Below are positions 26,168-34,670 of a stretch of 64,000 nucleotides of DNA, one piece after another. Source of the stretch: Phascolarctobacterium sp. Its GTDB lineage: Bacteria > Bacillota > Negativicutes > Acidaminococcales > Acidaminococcaceae. The stretch covers positions 1 to 64,000 of the forward strand of contig JAGAPX010000034.1 of NCBI GenBank assembly GCA_017623055.1, read 5' to 3'. Below the pieces are notes generated by a model. It did not search any database, was not told where the DNA came from, and was given only the letters and a program-made list of their open reading frames with translations. The position numbers were made by a program, and so were the translations under genes. Position 1 is the first letter of the stretch, and each line of letters starts with the position of its first letter.

Positions 26168-26225
26168 GAAGACAAGCCAGTAGCATCAAAGCTCTGCGTG
26201 CCAATTTCATACAGGAGGTGAAGCA

Positions 26226-26435
26226 ATGGTCGGAAAAGTAAAGTGGTTTAATGCCATCAAAGGTTATGGCTTTATCGAATGTAGGGTAAGCAATAATGTT
26301 TTTGTACATTATTCTTCCATACGAATGTACGGCTACAAAACCTTAGAAGATGGTCGCGACGTACGTTTTGATTTAGTTCAAAGCGGTCGTGGAGCTAAAG
26401 CCATTAACGTGGTCAGGCTAAGACCTTTACTTTAG
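26226..26435 (+). CDS. Cold-shock-domain protein (CspA family)
   Basis: A 69-residue single cold-shock domain that binds single-stranded RNA and DNA. 'KVKWFNAIKGYGFIE' (4-18) contains RNP1 and 'NVFVHYSSI' (about 24-32) contains RNP2. The loop after RNP1 ('CRVSN') is shorter and less acidic than in CspA, and the C-terminus ends in a basic 'VVRLRPLL'. AGGAGGTG precedes the ATG. It is a single gene with its own promoter and terminator. Confidence 0.9.
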   Translation: MVGKVKWFNAIKGYGFIECRVSNNVFVHYSSIRMYGYKTLEDGRDVRFDLVQSGRGAKAINVVRLRPLL

Positions 26436-26471
26436 GAATCCGCTTTACCAGTTTTTATATGCAGTGAGTCT

Positions 26472-26496
26472 AGACGCTATCAGTTTGGTAGCGTCT
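26472..26496 (+). terminator. Rho-independent terminator
   Basis: AGACGCTA (26472-26479) pairs with TAGCGTCT (26489-26496), followed by TTACTTTT. A further hairpin, AAGAGCAGGC with GCTTGCTCTT, is at 26528-26556 and may act as a second stop. Confidence 0.75.
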
Positions 26497-26572
26497 TTAC
26501 TTTTATAAATGTAAATAATTTTACAAAAGAGCAGGCGAAAAATTTTGCTTGCTCTTAATTTTTGGTTAGCCG

Positions 26573-26601
26573 TTGACAACCCAAAATATTTTTAGTATAG
26601 T
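26573..26601 (+). promoter_or_regulatory. Promoter of the trmB-like gene and lysA
   Basis: TTGACA (26573-26578) and TATAGT (26596-26601), spacer 17 bp. GTTTCCAAACAGGAAC, an imperfect inverted repeat, follows at 26602 and could be an operator. Confidence 0.72.
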
Positions 26602-26650
26602 GTTTCCAAACAGGAACAACAAACAAGAAAGAAGAGCCAAATGAGGGATT

Positions 26651-27358
26651 ATGGAGCTTATCGAAGGATTAACACATTTTAATCTAACTAAACAAGAGGC
26701 AACCTTGTACGTGCTGCTTTTAAAAGAAGGTTATTTAACCGGGTACGAAGCAGCCAAACAAACAGGCATCAGCCGTTCCAATACTTATACTGCTTTGGCA
26801 GGCTTAGTAGAAAAAGGCGCAGCCTATGTTTTGGAAGAAGGTAAGGTTACCCGCTACACTCCGGTAGCACCGGAGGAGTTCTGCACTAACAAGATTGACA
26901 GGCTACGAGAAATAAAACAAAAGGTTTTAAGCCAACTGCCTGTTTTGAAAAGTGATGCAGAAGGTTATATTACCATTAAAGGTGAGTTGGAGATTATAAA
27001 TAAATTAAAGAACACAGTTCGCCAAGCAGAAGCACGCATTTATGTTTCTGCAAATAAGAGGGTAATGGAGCTGCTGAAATCAGAATTGGTTGACGCACTC
27101 GACCGTGGATTAAAAGTTGTAATCATCAGCGATAAGCAATTTACTTTGCCGCAGGCAATTTGCTACGGCACCGAAAAGCAAAATGAGCAGATTCGCTTAA
27201 TCGCAGATTCACAAACCGTTGTGACCGGTGATTTAGAAGACGAAGAAAATTCGACTTGTTTATATTCCTGTAAACGCAACCTTGTAGATTTATTCAAGGA
27301 CGCACTCAAAAATGAAATAAAGCTTATTGAATTGCAGAAAGGTGATAACCGTGGCTAA
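26651..27358 (+). CDS. TrmB-family transcriptional regulator
   Basis: A 235-residue protein with an N-terminal winged helix-turn-helix of the TrmB type (about 6-75, 'FNLTKQEATLYVLLLKEG', 'TGYEAAKQTGISRSNTYTAL') and a C-terminal phospholipase-D-like sensor fold (about 105-230). TrmB proteins usually sense sugars in archaea; bacterial ones are mostly unstudied. Its gene overlaps lysA by eight bases, so the pair is coupled and it may control lysine synthesis or its own operon. Which ligand it senses is unknown. Confidence 0.85.
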   Translation: MELIEGLTHFNLTKQEATLYVLLLKEGYLTGYEAAKQTGISRSNTYTALAGLVEKGAAYVLEEGKVTRYTPVAPEEFCTNKIDRLREIKQKVLSQLPVLKSDAEGYITIKGELEIINKLKNTVRQAEARIYVSANKRVMELLKSELVDALDRGLKVVIISDKQFTLPQAICYGTEKQNEQIRLIADSQTVVTGDLEDEENSTCLYSCKRNLVDLFKDALKNEIKLIELQKGDNRG

Positions 27359-28625
27359 GAAAATTCCGTTTGTTACAAAAGAACAACTTGAAAATATCGC
27401 GTCCCAGTACGCAACTCCTTTTTATCTCTATGATGAAGCAGGTATCCGCAAAACTGCTCGCCTTGTAAACCAAGCTTTTAGCTGGAACAAAGGTTTCAAA
27501 GAATATTTTGCAGTTAAGGCAACTCCCAATCCGTCCATCTTGAAAATTTTGCACGAAGAAGGTTGCGGTGCGGACTGCTCCTCCTATACCGAACTTTTGA
27601 TGTCCGATGCAGTTGGCTTCAAGGAAAGTGAGATTATGTTCTCTTCCAATGCAACTCCTGCTGAAGATTTCCAACTGGCTCGCAAATTAAATGTTACCAT
27701 TAACTTGGACGATATTACTCATATCGACTTCTTGGAAAAAGTAGCAGATATTCCTGAAACCATCAGCTGCCGTTACAATCCCGGTGGTCATTTCGCTATT
27801 GCCAATAACATCATGGATAACCCTGGTGATGCTAAATACGGTTTGACTCGCCCGCAAATGACTGAAGCTTATAAAAAACTCCTTGCTAAAGGCGTTAAAC
27901 ATTTTGGCATGCACGCATTCCTTGCTTCTAACACTGTTACTAACGATTACTATCCGGAATTGGCACGTATCCTTTTTCAAGTAGCAGTAGAATTGAAGGA
28001 AGAAACTGGTGCTCACATCGAGTTCATCAATCTTTCCGGCGGTATCGGTATTGCTTACAAACCTGACCAACCGGAAAACGACATCCTTGCCATTGGCGAA
28101 GGTGTGCGCCAAGCTTACGAAGAAATTCTCGTTCCTGCAGGTATGGGTGATGTAAAAATCTTCGCAGAATTGGGTCGCTTTATGTTGGCTCCCTATGGTG
28201 CTCTCGTTGCCAAAGCAATTCATGAAAAACACACTCACAAAGAATACATTGGTCTTGACGCTTGCGCAGCTAACTTGATGCGTCCTGCAATTTATGGTTC
28301 TTACCATCACATTACCGTAATGGGCAAAGAAGATGCTCCCTGCGACCACAAATATGACGTAACCGGCGGATTGTGCGAAAACAACGACAAATTTGCCATT
28401 GACCGTATGCTTCCGGAAATTGAAATGGGCGATTTGCTCTTTATCCACGATGCAGGCGCTCACGGTTTTGCAATGGGCTACAATTATAACGGCAAACTGC
28501 GCAGTGCAGAAATTTTGCTGAAAGAAGATGGCAGCACTCAAATGATTAGAAGGGCAGAAACTCCGGCGGATTATTTTGCTACTTTCGAAGGATGTGCCTT
28601 TGGAAAAGAGCTCTTGGGAAAATAA
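27351..28625 (+). CDS. lysA: Diaminopimelate decarboxylase
   Basis: This 424-residue PLP enzyme of the alanine-racemase fold converts meso-diaminopimelate to lysine. The PLP lysine is in 'YFAVKATPN' (about 54-62), 'LSGGIG' binds phosphate, 'ELGRFM' replaces the usual EPGR, and 'CENNDKF' supplies the substrate cysteine. The start is GTG 27351 with AAAGGTG ahead; upstream codons overlap the regulator. The ELGR variant and the gap-rich length suggest a subfamily found in Bacteroides-type LysA; a related amino-acid decarboxylase is possible but less likely. Confidence 0.87.
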   Translation: MAKKIPFVTKEQLENIASQYATPFYLYDEAGIRKTARLVNQAFSWNKGFKEYFAVKATPNPSILKILHEEGCGADCSSYTELLMSDAVGFKESEIMFSSNATPAEDFQLARKLNVTINLDDITHIDFLEKVADIPETISCRYNPGGHFAIANNIMDNPGDAKYGLTRPQMTEAYKKLLAKGVKHFGMHAFLASNTVTNDYYPELARILFQVAVELKEETGAHIEFINLSGGIGIAYKPDQPENDILAIGEGVRQAYEEILVPAGMGDVKIFAELGRFMLAPYGALVAKAIHEKHTHKEYIGLDACAANLMRPAIYGSYHHITVMGKEDAPCDHKYDVTGGLCENNDKFAIDRMLPEIEMGDLLFIHDAGAHGFAMGYNYNGKLRSAEILLKEDGSTQMIRRAETPADYFATFEGCAFGKELLGK

Positions 28626-28643
28626 TTTGACAAAATAAATATC

Positions 28644-28682
28644 AAACTGTCGACGGGAAACTTTCTGTCGACAGTTTTTTCT
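28644..28682 (+). terminator. Rho-independent terminator of the lysA unit
   Basis: AAACTGTCGAC (28644-28654) pairs with GTCGACAGTTT (28667-28677), followed by a T run. Confidence 0.88.
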
Positions 28683-28744
28683 TTTGATAGTATAATGACC
28701 TTACCTCTTTATATAGAAAAAGAGGTTAATTTATATGGAAGCAA

Positions 28745-30115
28745 GTGTTAAAAATGTTAGAAGAACGCGTACCCCCACAAAGTATCGATGCAGAACAATC
28801 TGTCTTAGGTGCAATGCTAATAGATAACGCAGCAATTGCGCAAGTAACTGAAATTATCAGTGCCAGTGATTTTTACCGCGAGGCTCATCGCGTTATTTTT
28901 GATGCCATGATGAAGCTGTACGCTAAAAATGAAGCTGTAGATTTAATTACCATTACCGATGTGCTGCGTCGTGAAAACAAAATGGATGATGTTGGTGGTA
29001 TTGCTTACATTACTTCCCTTGCCAACGCAGTTCCCACTGCTGCTAACGTAAAGTACCATGCAAAAATTGTGTATGAAAAATCCGTACTGCGTCAAATGGT
29101 TAAGGTTTCCACAGAAATTGCTGCCATGGGCTACGAAGCTGAAGATGAAGTAAGCGTTTTGTTAGATAAAGCAGAAAGCCGTATTTTGGAAATTTCTAAT
29201 CGTGGTAAAAATTCTGAGTTTACCCACATTGGTACCATTCTTGGTAGTGCGGTAGAGATGATTCAAGCTCTTACAGAAAATAAAGGCGGCTTAACTGGCA
29301 TTCCCACAGGCTTTACTGATTTGGATAAATTAACTTCTGGCTTGCATCCTTCTGATTTTATAATTCTTGCAGCTCGTCCTTCTATGGGTAAAACTGCCTT
29401 TGCCTTGAACGTAGTGCAAAACGTTGCCCTGCGCGCTCATAAAAAATTGAAAAAGAAAGAGCCGTATGCAGTTGCCTTCTTTAGCTTGGAAATGAGCAAG
29501 GAGCAATTGGTAAATCGTATGCTTTGTGCAGAAGCAAATATTGATTCTCAACGTTTGCGTACAGGTGAAATGGCAGAAAAAGATTGGCACGCATTGTGGG
29601 CGGCTTGTGAAGATATGCATACTGCAAAAATTTATATAGATGATACTCCTGGTATTACAGCCATGGATATGCGAAGCCGTGCTCGCCGTTTAAAAGCAGA
29701 ACATGGTTTGGACTTGATTGTTGTAGACTACCTGCAGTTGATGCAAGGTAGTGGCAAGCGCAATAATTCCGGTGATAGACAACAAGAAGTTTCTGAAATC
29801 TCCCGTTCATTGAAAGCCCTTGCCCGCGAACTTGATGTGCCTGTAATCGCACTTTCCCAATTAAGCCGTGGCGTAGAAGCTCGCCAAGTGAAACGCCCCA
29901 TGCTCAGTGACTTGCGTGAATCCGGCTCCTTGGAACAAGACGCAGATATTGTAGCCTTCCTTTATCGTGAGGATTACTACAATCCTGAAACGGAAAACCA
30001 AAATATTACGGAGCTTATTATTGCTAAACACCGTAACGGTCCTGTTGATACTGTCAACCTGTTCTTCCATAAGCAGTTCACAAAATTTGTCGGCTTCTCC
30101 AAAATGAAAGAGTAA
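28745..30115 (+). CDS. dnaB: Replicative DNA helicase DnaB
   Basis: A 456-residue hexameric helicase. The N-terminal primase-interaction domain begins 'VPPQSIDAEQSVLGAML' (about 9-25) and the RecA core has Walker A 'ARPSMGKT' and Walker B 'LIVVDYLQLM'. The start is unclear: GTG 28745 or ATG 28754 are in frame but lack a good ribosome site, whereas ATG 28735 has AGAGG at proper distance and is out of frame by one base, ahead of an A5 tract. In many Firmicutes dnaB follows rplI; here rplI is 13 kb away. Confidence 0.95.
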   Translation: MLKMLEERVPPQSIDAEQSVLGAMLIDNAAIAQVTEIISASDFYREAHRVIFDAMMKLYAKNEAVDLITITDVLRRENKMDDVGGIAYITSLANAVPTAANVKYHAKIVYEKSVLRQMVKVSTEIAAMGYEAEDEVSVLLDKAESRILEISNRGKNSEFTHIGTILGSAVEMIQALTENKGGLTGIPTGFTDLDKLTSGLHPSDFIILAARPSMGKTAFALNVVQNVALRAHKKLKKKEPYAVAFFSLEMSKEQLVNRMLCAEANIDSQRLRTGEMAEKDWHALWAACEDMHTAKIYIDDTPGITAMDMRSRARRLKAEHGLDLIVVDYLQLMQGSGKRNNSGDRQQEVSEISRSLKALARELDVPVIALSQLSRGVEARQVKRPMLSDLRESGSLEQDADIVAFLYREDYYNPETENQNITELIIAKHRNGPVDTVNLFFHKQFTKFVGFSKMKE

Positions 30116-30122
30116 AAATTTT

Positions 30123-30155
30123 AGACCTGTGTCTCGTACACAGGTCTTTTGTTTT
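30123..30155 (+). terminator. Rho-independent terminator after dnaB
   Basis: AGACCTGTGT (30123-30132) pairs with ACACAGGTCT (30138-30147), followed by TTTGTTTTT. Confidence 0.88.
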
Positions 30156-30537
30156 TGAAAAATAGTTGCATATATGAAAGTTTTGCGAATGTTAAAGATG
30201 TAGGAATAAATTTCGTTCGAGAATATTGCAAAATTAAGGCGTGCGTATTATAATATGACTGGAATTTTTGCAAAGCACCTTTCATTCTCCGAACTATACC
30301 TTAAGATTTGCCAGTGATAGTTTAGAAAGAAAAAATTTACTTGCTTTTACAATTTGTGCAGGAATTTTTCGTGTTTAAGCAGAATTTTAACAAGGTAGTT
30401 TTATGTTTTTCTTGCAGGATTAGGAACGATAAGTTATAATATCTGCGGATTGTTTTTAAAATGCTCTTACATATCATTCGGGATTAGTCTGAGGATATTA
30501 TAAGTATTTATATTCTATATTGTGGAGGCACATATTT
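30156..30537 (+). promoter_or_regulatory. Gene-free stretch with two promoter-like sites
   Basis: No open frame or structured RNA is recognised here. Two promoter-like pairs with 17-bp spacers occur: TTGCAA/TATAAT (30226-30231, 30249-30254) and TTGCAG/TATAAT (30412-30417, 30435-30440). The first would give a leader of about 275 nt, the second about 90 nt, for the gene at 30538. Confidence 0.5.
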
Positions 30538-31728
30538 ATGGAAAGAAGAGTGGGTACTGTTTCTAGAGGCATTCGTTGCCCGATTATTCGCGAAGGAGAT
30601 AACTTACCCGAAATCGTAGTTAATAGCGTTATGGAAGCTGCTAAAAGCGAAGGCTTTGAACTTCGTGACAGAGACGTTATTTCTGTAACTGAATCTATTG
30701 TTGCAAGATCTCAAGGCAACTATGCTTCTGTTGATGATATTGCTGCAGATGTAAAAGCAAAATTGGGTGGCGAAACCATCGGTGTAATTTTCCCGATTTT
30801 GTCCCGTAACCGTTTTGCAATTTGCTTGCGTGGTATTGCTAAAGGCGCTAAAAAAGTTGTGCTTATGCTCAGCTATCCCAGTGACGAAGTTGGCAACGCT
30901 TTGTTGACCTATGACCAATTGGACGCTGCAGGCATTAATCCCTATAGTGATGTGTTGTCCTTAGAAAAATATCGTGAATTGTTTGGCGAAAACAAGCACG
31001 AATTTACTGGCGTAGACTATGTTCAATACTATGCTGATTTGATTAAAGAATCTGGTGCAGAAGTTGAAGTTGTTTTTGCAAACCAAGCAAAAACCATTTT
31101 GAACTATGCTGACTGCATTTTGAACTGCGACATTCATACCCGCGTTAGAACCAAACGCATCCTTATGGAAAACGGTGCGAAAGTTGTTTGCAGCTTAGAT
31201 GATATTCTGACTGCTTCCGTAAATGGCAGCGGTTATAATGCTCGCTATGGTCTCTTGGGTTCCAACAAATCCACCGAAGACCAAATCAAACTTTTCCCCC
31301 GCGAATGCCAAGACATGGTTGAAGAAATTCAATCCAAAATCATGGAACTGACCGGCAAACACGTGGAAGTTATGGTTTACGGCGACGGCGCTTTCAAAGA
31401 TCCCCAAGGCAAAATTTGGGAATTGGCTGACCCCGTAGTATCTCCTGCTTTCACCAAAGGTTTGATTGGCACTCCCAACGAATTGAAACTGAAATATTTG
31501 GCAGATAACGACTTCAAAGATTTGCACGGCGTTGCTCTTAAAGAAGCTATCTCCAATGCTATTAAAGAAAAAGAAGGCAACTTGGTTGGCAACATGGCTT
31601 CCCAAGGTACCACTCCGCGTCAATTGACCGACCTCATCGGTTCCCTGTGCGATTTGACCAGTGGTTCTGGTGATAAGGGTACTCCGGTTGTTTTAGTTCA
31701 AGGCTATTTTGATAACTTCACTGACTAA
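30538..31728 (+). CDS. CofE-like (coenzyme F420-0:L-glutamate ligase family) protein
   Basis: The 396-residue protein has a CofE-type domain (residues ~5-240): it starts with 'GTVSRGIRCPIIREGD', has 'VISVTESIVARSQGNY' (about 42-57) and 'YGDGAFKDP' (about 285). CofE adds glutamate to F420, but no other F420 genes are in the window and Negativicutes are not known F420 producers. It is longer than archaeal CofE (about 250), with a C-terminal extension. It may ligate glutamate or another amino acid to a different acceptor. GGAGG precedes ATG 30538. Its stop lies inside repeat copy C. Confidence 0.75.
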   Translation: MERRVGTVSRGIRCPIIREGDNLPEIVVNSVMEAAKSEGFELRDRDVISVTESIVARSQGNYASVDDIAADVKAKLGGETIGVIFPILSRNRFAICLRGIAKGAKKVVLMLSYPSDEVGNALLTYDQLDAAGINPYSDVLSLEKYRELFGENKHEFTGVDYVQYYADLIKESGAEVEVVFANQAKTILNYADCILNCDIHTRVRTKRILMENGAKVVCSLDDILTASVNGSGYNARYGLLGSNKSTEDQIKLFPRECQDMVEEIQSKIMELTGKHVEVMVYGDGAFKDPQGKIWELADPVVSPAFTKGLIGTPNELKLKYLADNDFKDLHGVALKEAISNAIKEKEGNLVGNMASQGTTPRQLTDLIGSLCDLTSGSGDKGTPVVLVQGYFDNFTD

Positions 31729-31846
31729 ACTTTCCATAAGCACTGTCTAATTGTGTTGTCACAAAATTATTTGCTCGACGTACCTCAAGTACGCCTTCGC
31801 GGCATAATTTTGCTCCGCCTTGTTATCCAGCACTTCTGAAAAGTTT
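31727..31846 (+). repeat. Dispersed ~120-bp hairpin repeat, copy C
   Basis: Left arm AAACTTTCCATAAGCACTG (31727-31745); reverse complement of the right arm reads AAACTTTTCAGAAGTGCTG. Inner arms ACAAAATTAT and ATAATTTTG are complementary and CGTACCTCAAGTACG is the tip. The stop codon of the CofE-like gene lies in the left arm. Confidence 0.92.
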
Positions 31847-31867
31847 ATAAGTTACTGTAAAACTAAA

Positions 31868-31893
31868 AGCACGCTTTCCAGCGTGCTTTTTTT
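31868..31893 (+). terminator. Rho-independent terminator
   Basis: AGCACGCT (31868-31875) pairs with AGCGTGCT (31880-31887), followed by TTTTTT. Confidence 0.85.
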
Positions 31894-31915
31894 GTGGAAA
31901 AATTGCGAGATGTGC

Positions 31916-31944
31916 TTGACAAGCCTCGTTTTAGCCTGTATAAT
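31916..31944 (+). promoter_or_regulatory. Promoter of tRNA-Lys
   Basis: TTGACA (31916-31921) and TATAAT (31939-31944), spacer 17 bp: a consensus promoter about 25 bp ahead of the tRNA. Confidence 0.85.
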
Positions 31945-31974
31945 AACTAACGTTGCTGATGAGGCAACTGACGT

Positions 31975-32050
31975 GATCCACTAGCTCAGTCGGTAGAGCA
32001 CCTGACTTTTAATCAGGGTGTCCCGCGTTCGAGTCGCGGGTGGATCACCA
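31975..32050 (+). tRNA. tRNA-Lys(UUU)
   Basis: The acceptor arm GATCCAC pairs with GTGGATC; the anticodon stem CCTGA/TCAGG encloses CTTTTAA with anticodon TTT; the T arm holds GTTCGAGTC. Discriminator A and CCA are encoded. All arms fold cleanly in 76 nt. Confidence 0.96.
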
Positions 32051-32067
32051 TTTTTTTGTAACAATTC

Positions 32068-32100
32068 AGTCTACTTTCAATAGAAAGTGGGCTTTTATTT
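32068..32100 (+). terminator. Terminator after tRNA-Lys
   Basis: AGTCTACTTTC (32068-32078) pairs with GAAAGTGGGCT (32083-32093) including two G-T pairs, followed by TTTATTTTTTT. Confidence 0.72.
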
Positions 32101-32151
32101 TTTTATGTGATAAAATGATAGCAGTATTACTTTTCCGAAAGGAGGCTCTTT

Positions 32152-32358
32152 ATGCCGTACGTAAACATTAAAATCACTCGCGAGGGTAACGTAACCCCGG
32201 AACAAAAAGCTCAGCTTATCGAAGGTGCGACCAACCTGCTTCACGATGTTCTTGGCAAAAACAAAGCTACCACTGTTGTTGTCATTGACGAAGTTGAAAC
32301 TGACAACTGGGGTATCGGCGGTATTCCCGTTACTGAAATTAGAAAACAAAAGAAATAA
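32152..32358 (+). CDS. 4-oxalocrotonate tautomerase family protein
   Basis: The 68-residue protein starts 'MPYVNIKITREG', with catalytic proline 2 exposed after Met removal, and has 'GNVTPEQKAQLI' and 'VVVIDEVETDNWGIGG' as in the DmpI-type tautomerases. It would form a hexamer and interconvert keto and enol forms of 2-hydroxydienoates, though no aromatic degradation genes are nearby, so a stray or different substrate is possible. AAAGGAGG is upstream and a terminator follows. Confidence 0.88.
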   Translation: MPYVNIKITREGNVTPEQKAQLIEGATNLLHDVLGKNKATTVVVIDEVETDNWGIGGIPVTEIRKQKK

Positions 32359-32368
32359 CCTTGCTTCT

Positions 32369-32411
32369 AAATCCTTTGATTCTTGCAAAAGAGTTGAAGG
32401 ATTTATTTTTT
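32369..32411 (+). terminator. Rho-independent terminator
   Basis: AAATCCTT (32369-32376) pairs with AAGGATTT (32397-32404), followed by ATTTTTTG. Confidence 0.7.
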
Positions 32412-32474
32412 GTAATATGTTTTACAGAAAAGTAGTGACAAAAAAAGCAAATCGTAAAATTTCTATAGAAATAG

Positions 32475-32503
32475 TTGACAATAAAAAATAGTGGTGCTAA
32501 ATT
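32475..32503 (+). promoter_or_regulatory. Promoter of the trp operon
   Basis: TTGACA (32475-32480) and TAAATT (32498-32503), spacer 17 bp, immediately before the T-box leader. Confidence 0.75.
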
Positions 32504-32509
32504 TAAGGC

Positions 32510-32805
32510 GAAGTAAATATTCACCACAAACCGTTGAGACGGAGATCAAGTCGAAAGATGCGCTCACAGAGAGTTCGGGGAGCTGAGAGCCGAATAGAAA
32601 TGCAGTTCGATAAATGGACCGTTGAGGGCACAGTGAACGAAGCGACAGCTTTAAGTATTCTGTGACGTGTTGGCATACGTTAGTTGTCGGGGATATGTTG
32701 GTATCCTGTCAAGCGCACGGGTCATGCCGTGAATTCAAGGTGGCACCGCGGGTAAAGTGTTTTATTCGTCCTTGATGGAGTAATATCTGTCAAGGGCGAT
32801 TTTTA
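32510..32805 (+). promoter_or_regulatory. T-box leader, probable tryptophan specifier
   Basis: The leader has the T-box core AAGGTGGCACCGCGGG (32737-32752) and the terminator TCGTCCTTGA/TCAAGGGCGA (32766-32775, 32790-32799) with TTTTT. Upstream, AGAGAG and a GGGGAGCTGAGAGCC loop mark stem I. A TGG lies in the expected specifier position (32615-32617, 'AAATGGACC'). Uncharged tRNA-Trp would favour antitermination and transcription of trpDCFA. The specifier call is by position only. Confidence 0.9.
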
Positions 32806-32862
32806 TTTGCACTCTTGGCAGGACAGAAGGGTTAACTTGCTGTGAGCAAAGGAGTGAAAATT

Positions 32863-33894
32863 ATGATTAAGGAAGCAATTGTAAAAATCGTTAACAAGGC
32901 AGACCTTTCCTACGAGGAAGCCTATGCCGTAATGAATGAAATTATGAGTGGCAATACTACTGTTACTCAAAACGCTGCCTTTTTGGCGGCACTGTCAACT
33001 AAAAGTGCTCGTGCTGAAACCATTGATGAAATCGCTGGGTGTGCAGCTGCTATGCGCGACCACGCCACGAAAGTTGAAACTGGTTTAAATGTTTTTGAAA
33101 TTGTCGGTACGGGTGGGGATGGTGCCAACAGCTTCAATATTTCTACAACCTCTGCGTTAGTTTGTGCAGCTGGGGGAATGAAGGTTGCTAAGCATGGAAA
33201 CCGTGCTGCCTCATCCAAGTGTGGCACTGCTGATTGCTTGGAGGCATTGGGCGTTAACATTCAGCAAAGTCCTGCAAAGTGCATCGAGCTTTTGAATGAG
33301 GTTGGAATGTGCTTCTTCTTTGCCCAAAAGTATCACACTTCCATGAAATATGTGGGTGCTATCCGTAAGGAGCTTGGCTTCCGCACGGTGTTCAATATTC
33401 TTGGACCATTGACGAATCCTGCTAGTCCTAAAATTCAGCTTTTAGGTGTTTATGACGATTATCTTGTAGAACCGTTGGCACAGGTTTTGATTAACTTGGG
33501 TATCAAACGAGGGATGGTAGTTTACGGACAAGAAAAGTTAGATGAAATATCTGCTAGCGCACCCACAAGCATTTGTGAATTTAAGGATGGATGGTTTAAA
33601 ACTTACGTAATTACTCCTGAAGATTTTGGTTTTGAGCGTTGTGCTAAAGAAGATTTATTAGGTGGCACTCCGGAAGAGAACGCAATTATTACGAAAGAAA
33701 TTCTGCAAGGTGCGCCCGGTGCCAAACGTACTGCAGTCCTACTGAATGCAGGGACAGGCTTGTACTTGGCAGGCAAGGCAGAAAGTATGCAAGCAGGTAT
33801 CCAGTTGGCAGGAGAGCTTATCGATAGTGGCAAGGCTTATGCAACTTTGCAAAAGTTGATTAAAATCAGCAACTTGCCGGAGGTAGCAGGATGA
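32863..33894 (+). CDS. trpD: Anthranilate phosphoribosyltransferase TrpD
   Basis: A 343-residue enzyme joining anthranilate and PRPP. The PRPP loop '[14 protein letters not shown]' is at about residues 82-95, '[15 protein letters not shown]' at about 109-123, and the 'GPLTNPA' segment near 172-178. ATG 32863 follows AAAGGAGTG. The stop overlaps the trpC start (ATGA), so it is coupled. No trpE or trpG lies upstream: the operon begins here after the T-box. Confidence 0.95.
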   Translation: MIKEAIVKIVNKADLSYEEAYAVMNEIMSGNTTVTQNAAFLAALSTKSARAETIDEIAGCAAAMRDHATKVETGLNVFEIVGTGGDGANSFNISTTSALVCAAGGMKVAKHGNRAASSKCGTADCLEALGVNIQQSPAKCIELLNEVGMCFFFAQKYHTSMKYVGAIRKELGFRTVFNILGPLTNPASPKIQLLGVYDDYLVEPLAQVLINLGIKRGMVVYGQEKLDEISASAPTSICEFKDGWFKTYVITPEDFGFERCAKEDLLGGTPEENAIITKEILQGAPGAKRTAVLLNAGTGLYLAGKAESMQAGIQLAGELIDSGKAYATLQKLIKISNLPEVAG

Positions 33895-34670
33895 CAATTT
33901 TAGATGAGCTGGCTACTTACGCCAAAGAGCGCGTTCAAAAGGCGCAGGCTGTGAAAAGTTTGGAGGAGCTTCGAGAGCAGGCACTTGCTTTGCCTAAAGG
34001 AGACCTGCCTTTTTCCAAAGCTTTGAGAAAAACGGAGCTTAGCTTCATCTGCGAATGTAAGAAGGCTTCACCGTCCAAGGGGATTATCGCCACAAGCTTT
34101 CCCTATTTAGAAATTGCCAAGCAGTATGAGAAGGCAGGCGCAGATTGCATCTCTGTTTTGACAGAGCCTAAGTGGTTTTTAGGTAGTGACGCATATTTGC
34201 AAGCAATTTCTAGTAACGTGCAGTTACCTTGCTTGCGCAAAGACTTCGTCGTTGACGAATACATGCTGTATGAGGCGAAGCTTTTAGGCGCGGCGGCAGT
34301 ACTTCTTATTTGCACAATTTTAAGTGAGGCTCAGTTAAAAAAGTATTTGGGTATTTGTGCTGAACTTGGTTTAGATGCGTTGGTAGAAGTTCACGACGAA
34401 CAGGAGCTACAGCTTGCCCTAAAAACAGGCGCGCAGATTATCGGCGTGAATAATCGTAATCTGAAAGATTTTACCGTGGATATGGAAAACAGCAGACGTT
34501 TGCGAGCGCTTGTGCCACCAGGGGTACTCTTTGTTGTAGAAAGTGGCGTTAGTACTGTGGAAGATGTAAGACGGGTGAAAGCTATTGGCGCTGATGCTGT
34601 CTTGATTGGTGAGGCGTTGATGCGTGCGTCTGATAAAATAAGTTTTTTGCGAGAATTGAAAAATGCTTAA
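33891..34670 (+). CDS. trpC: Indole-3-glycerol phosphate synthase TrpC
   Basis: A 259-residue TIM-barrel enzyme closing the indole ring. '[12 protein letters not shown]' (about 49-60) carries the catalytic lysine and phosphate contacts, 'LRKDF' (about 114-118) and '[10 protein letters not shown]' (about 184-193) are conserved, as is 'VVESGV' near the end. It is a stand-alone enzyme, not fused to TrpF. It overlaps trpD by four bases and trpF by eight. Confidence 0.95.
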   Translation: MTILDELATYAKERVQKAQAVKSLEELREQALALPKGDLPFSKALRKTELSFICECKKASPSKGIIATSFPYLEIAKQYEKAGADCISVLTEPKWFLGSDAYLQAISSNVQLPCLRKDFVVDEYMLYEAKLLGAAAVLLICTILSEAQLKKYLGICAELGLDALVEVHDEQELQLALKTGAQIIGVNNRNLKDFTVDMENSRRLRALVPPGVLFVVESGVSTVEDVRRVKAIGADAVLIGEALMRASDKISFLRELKNA

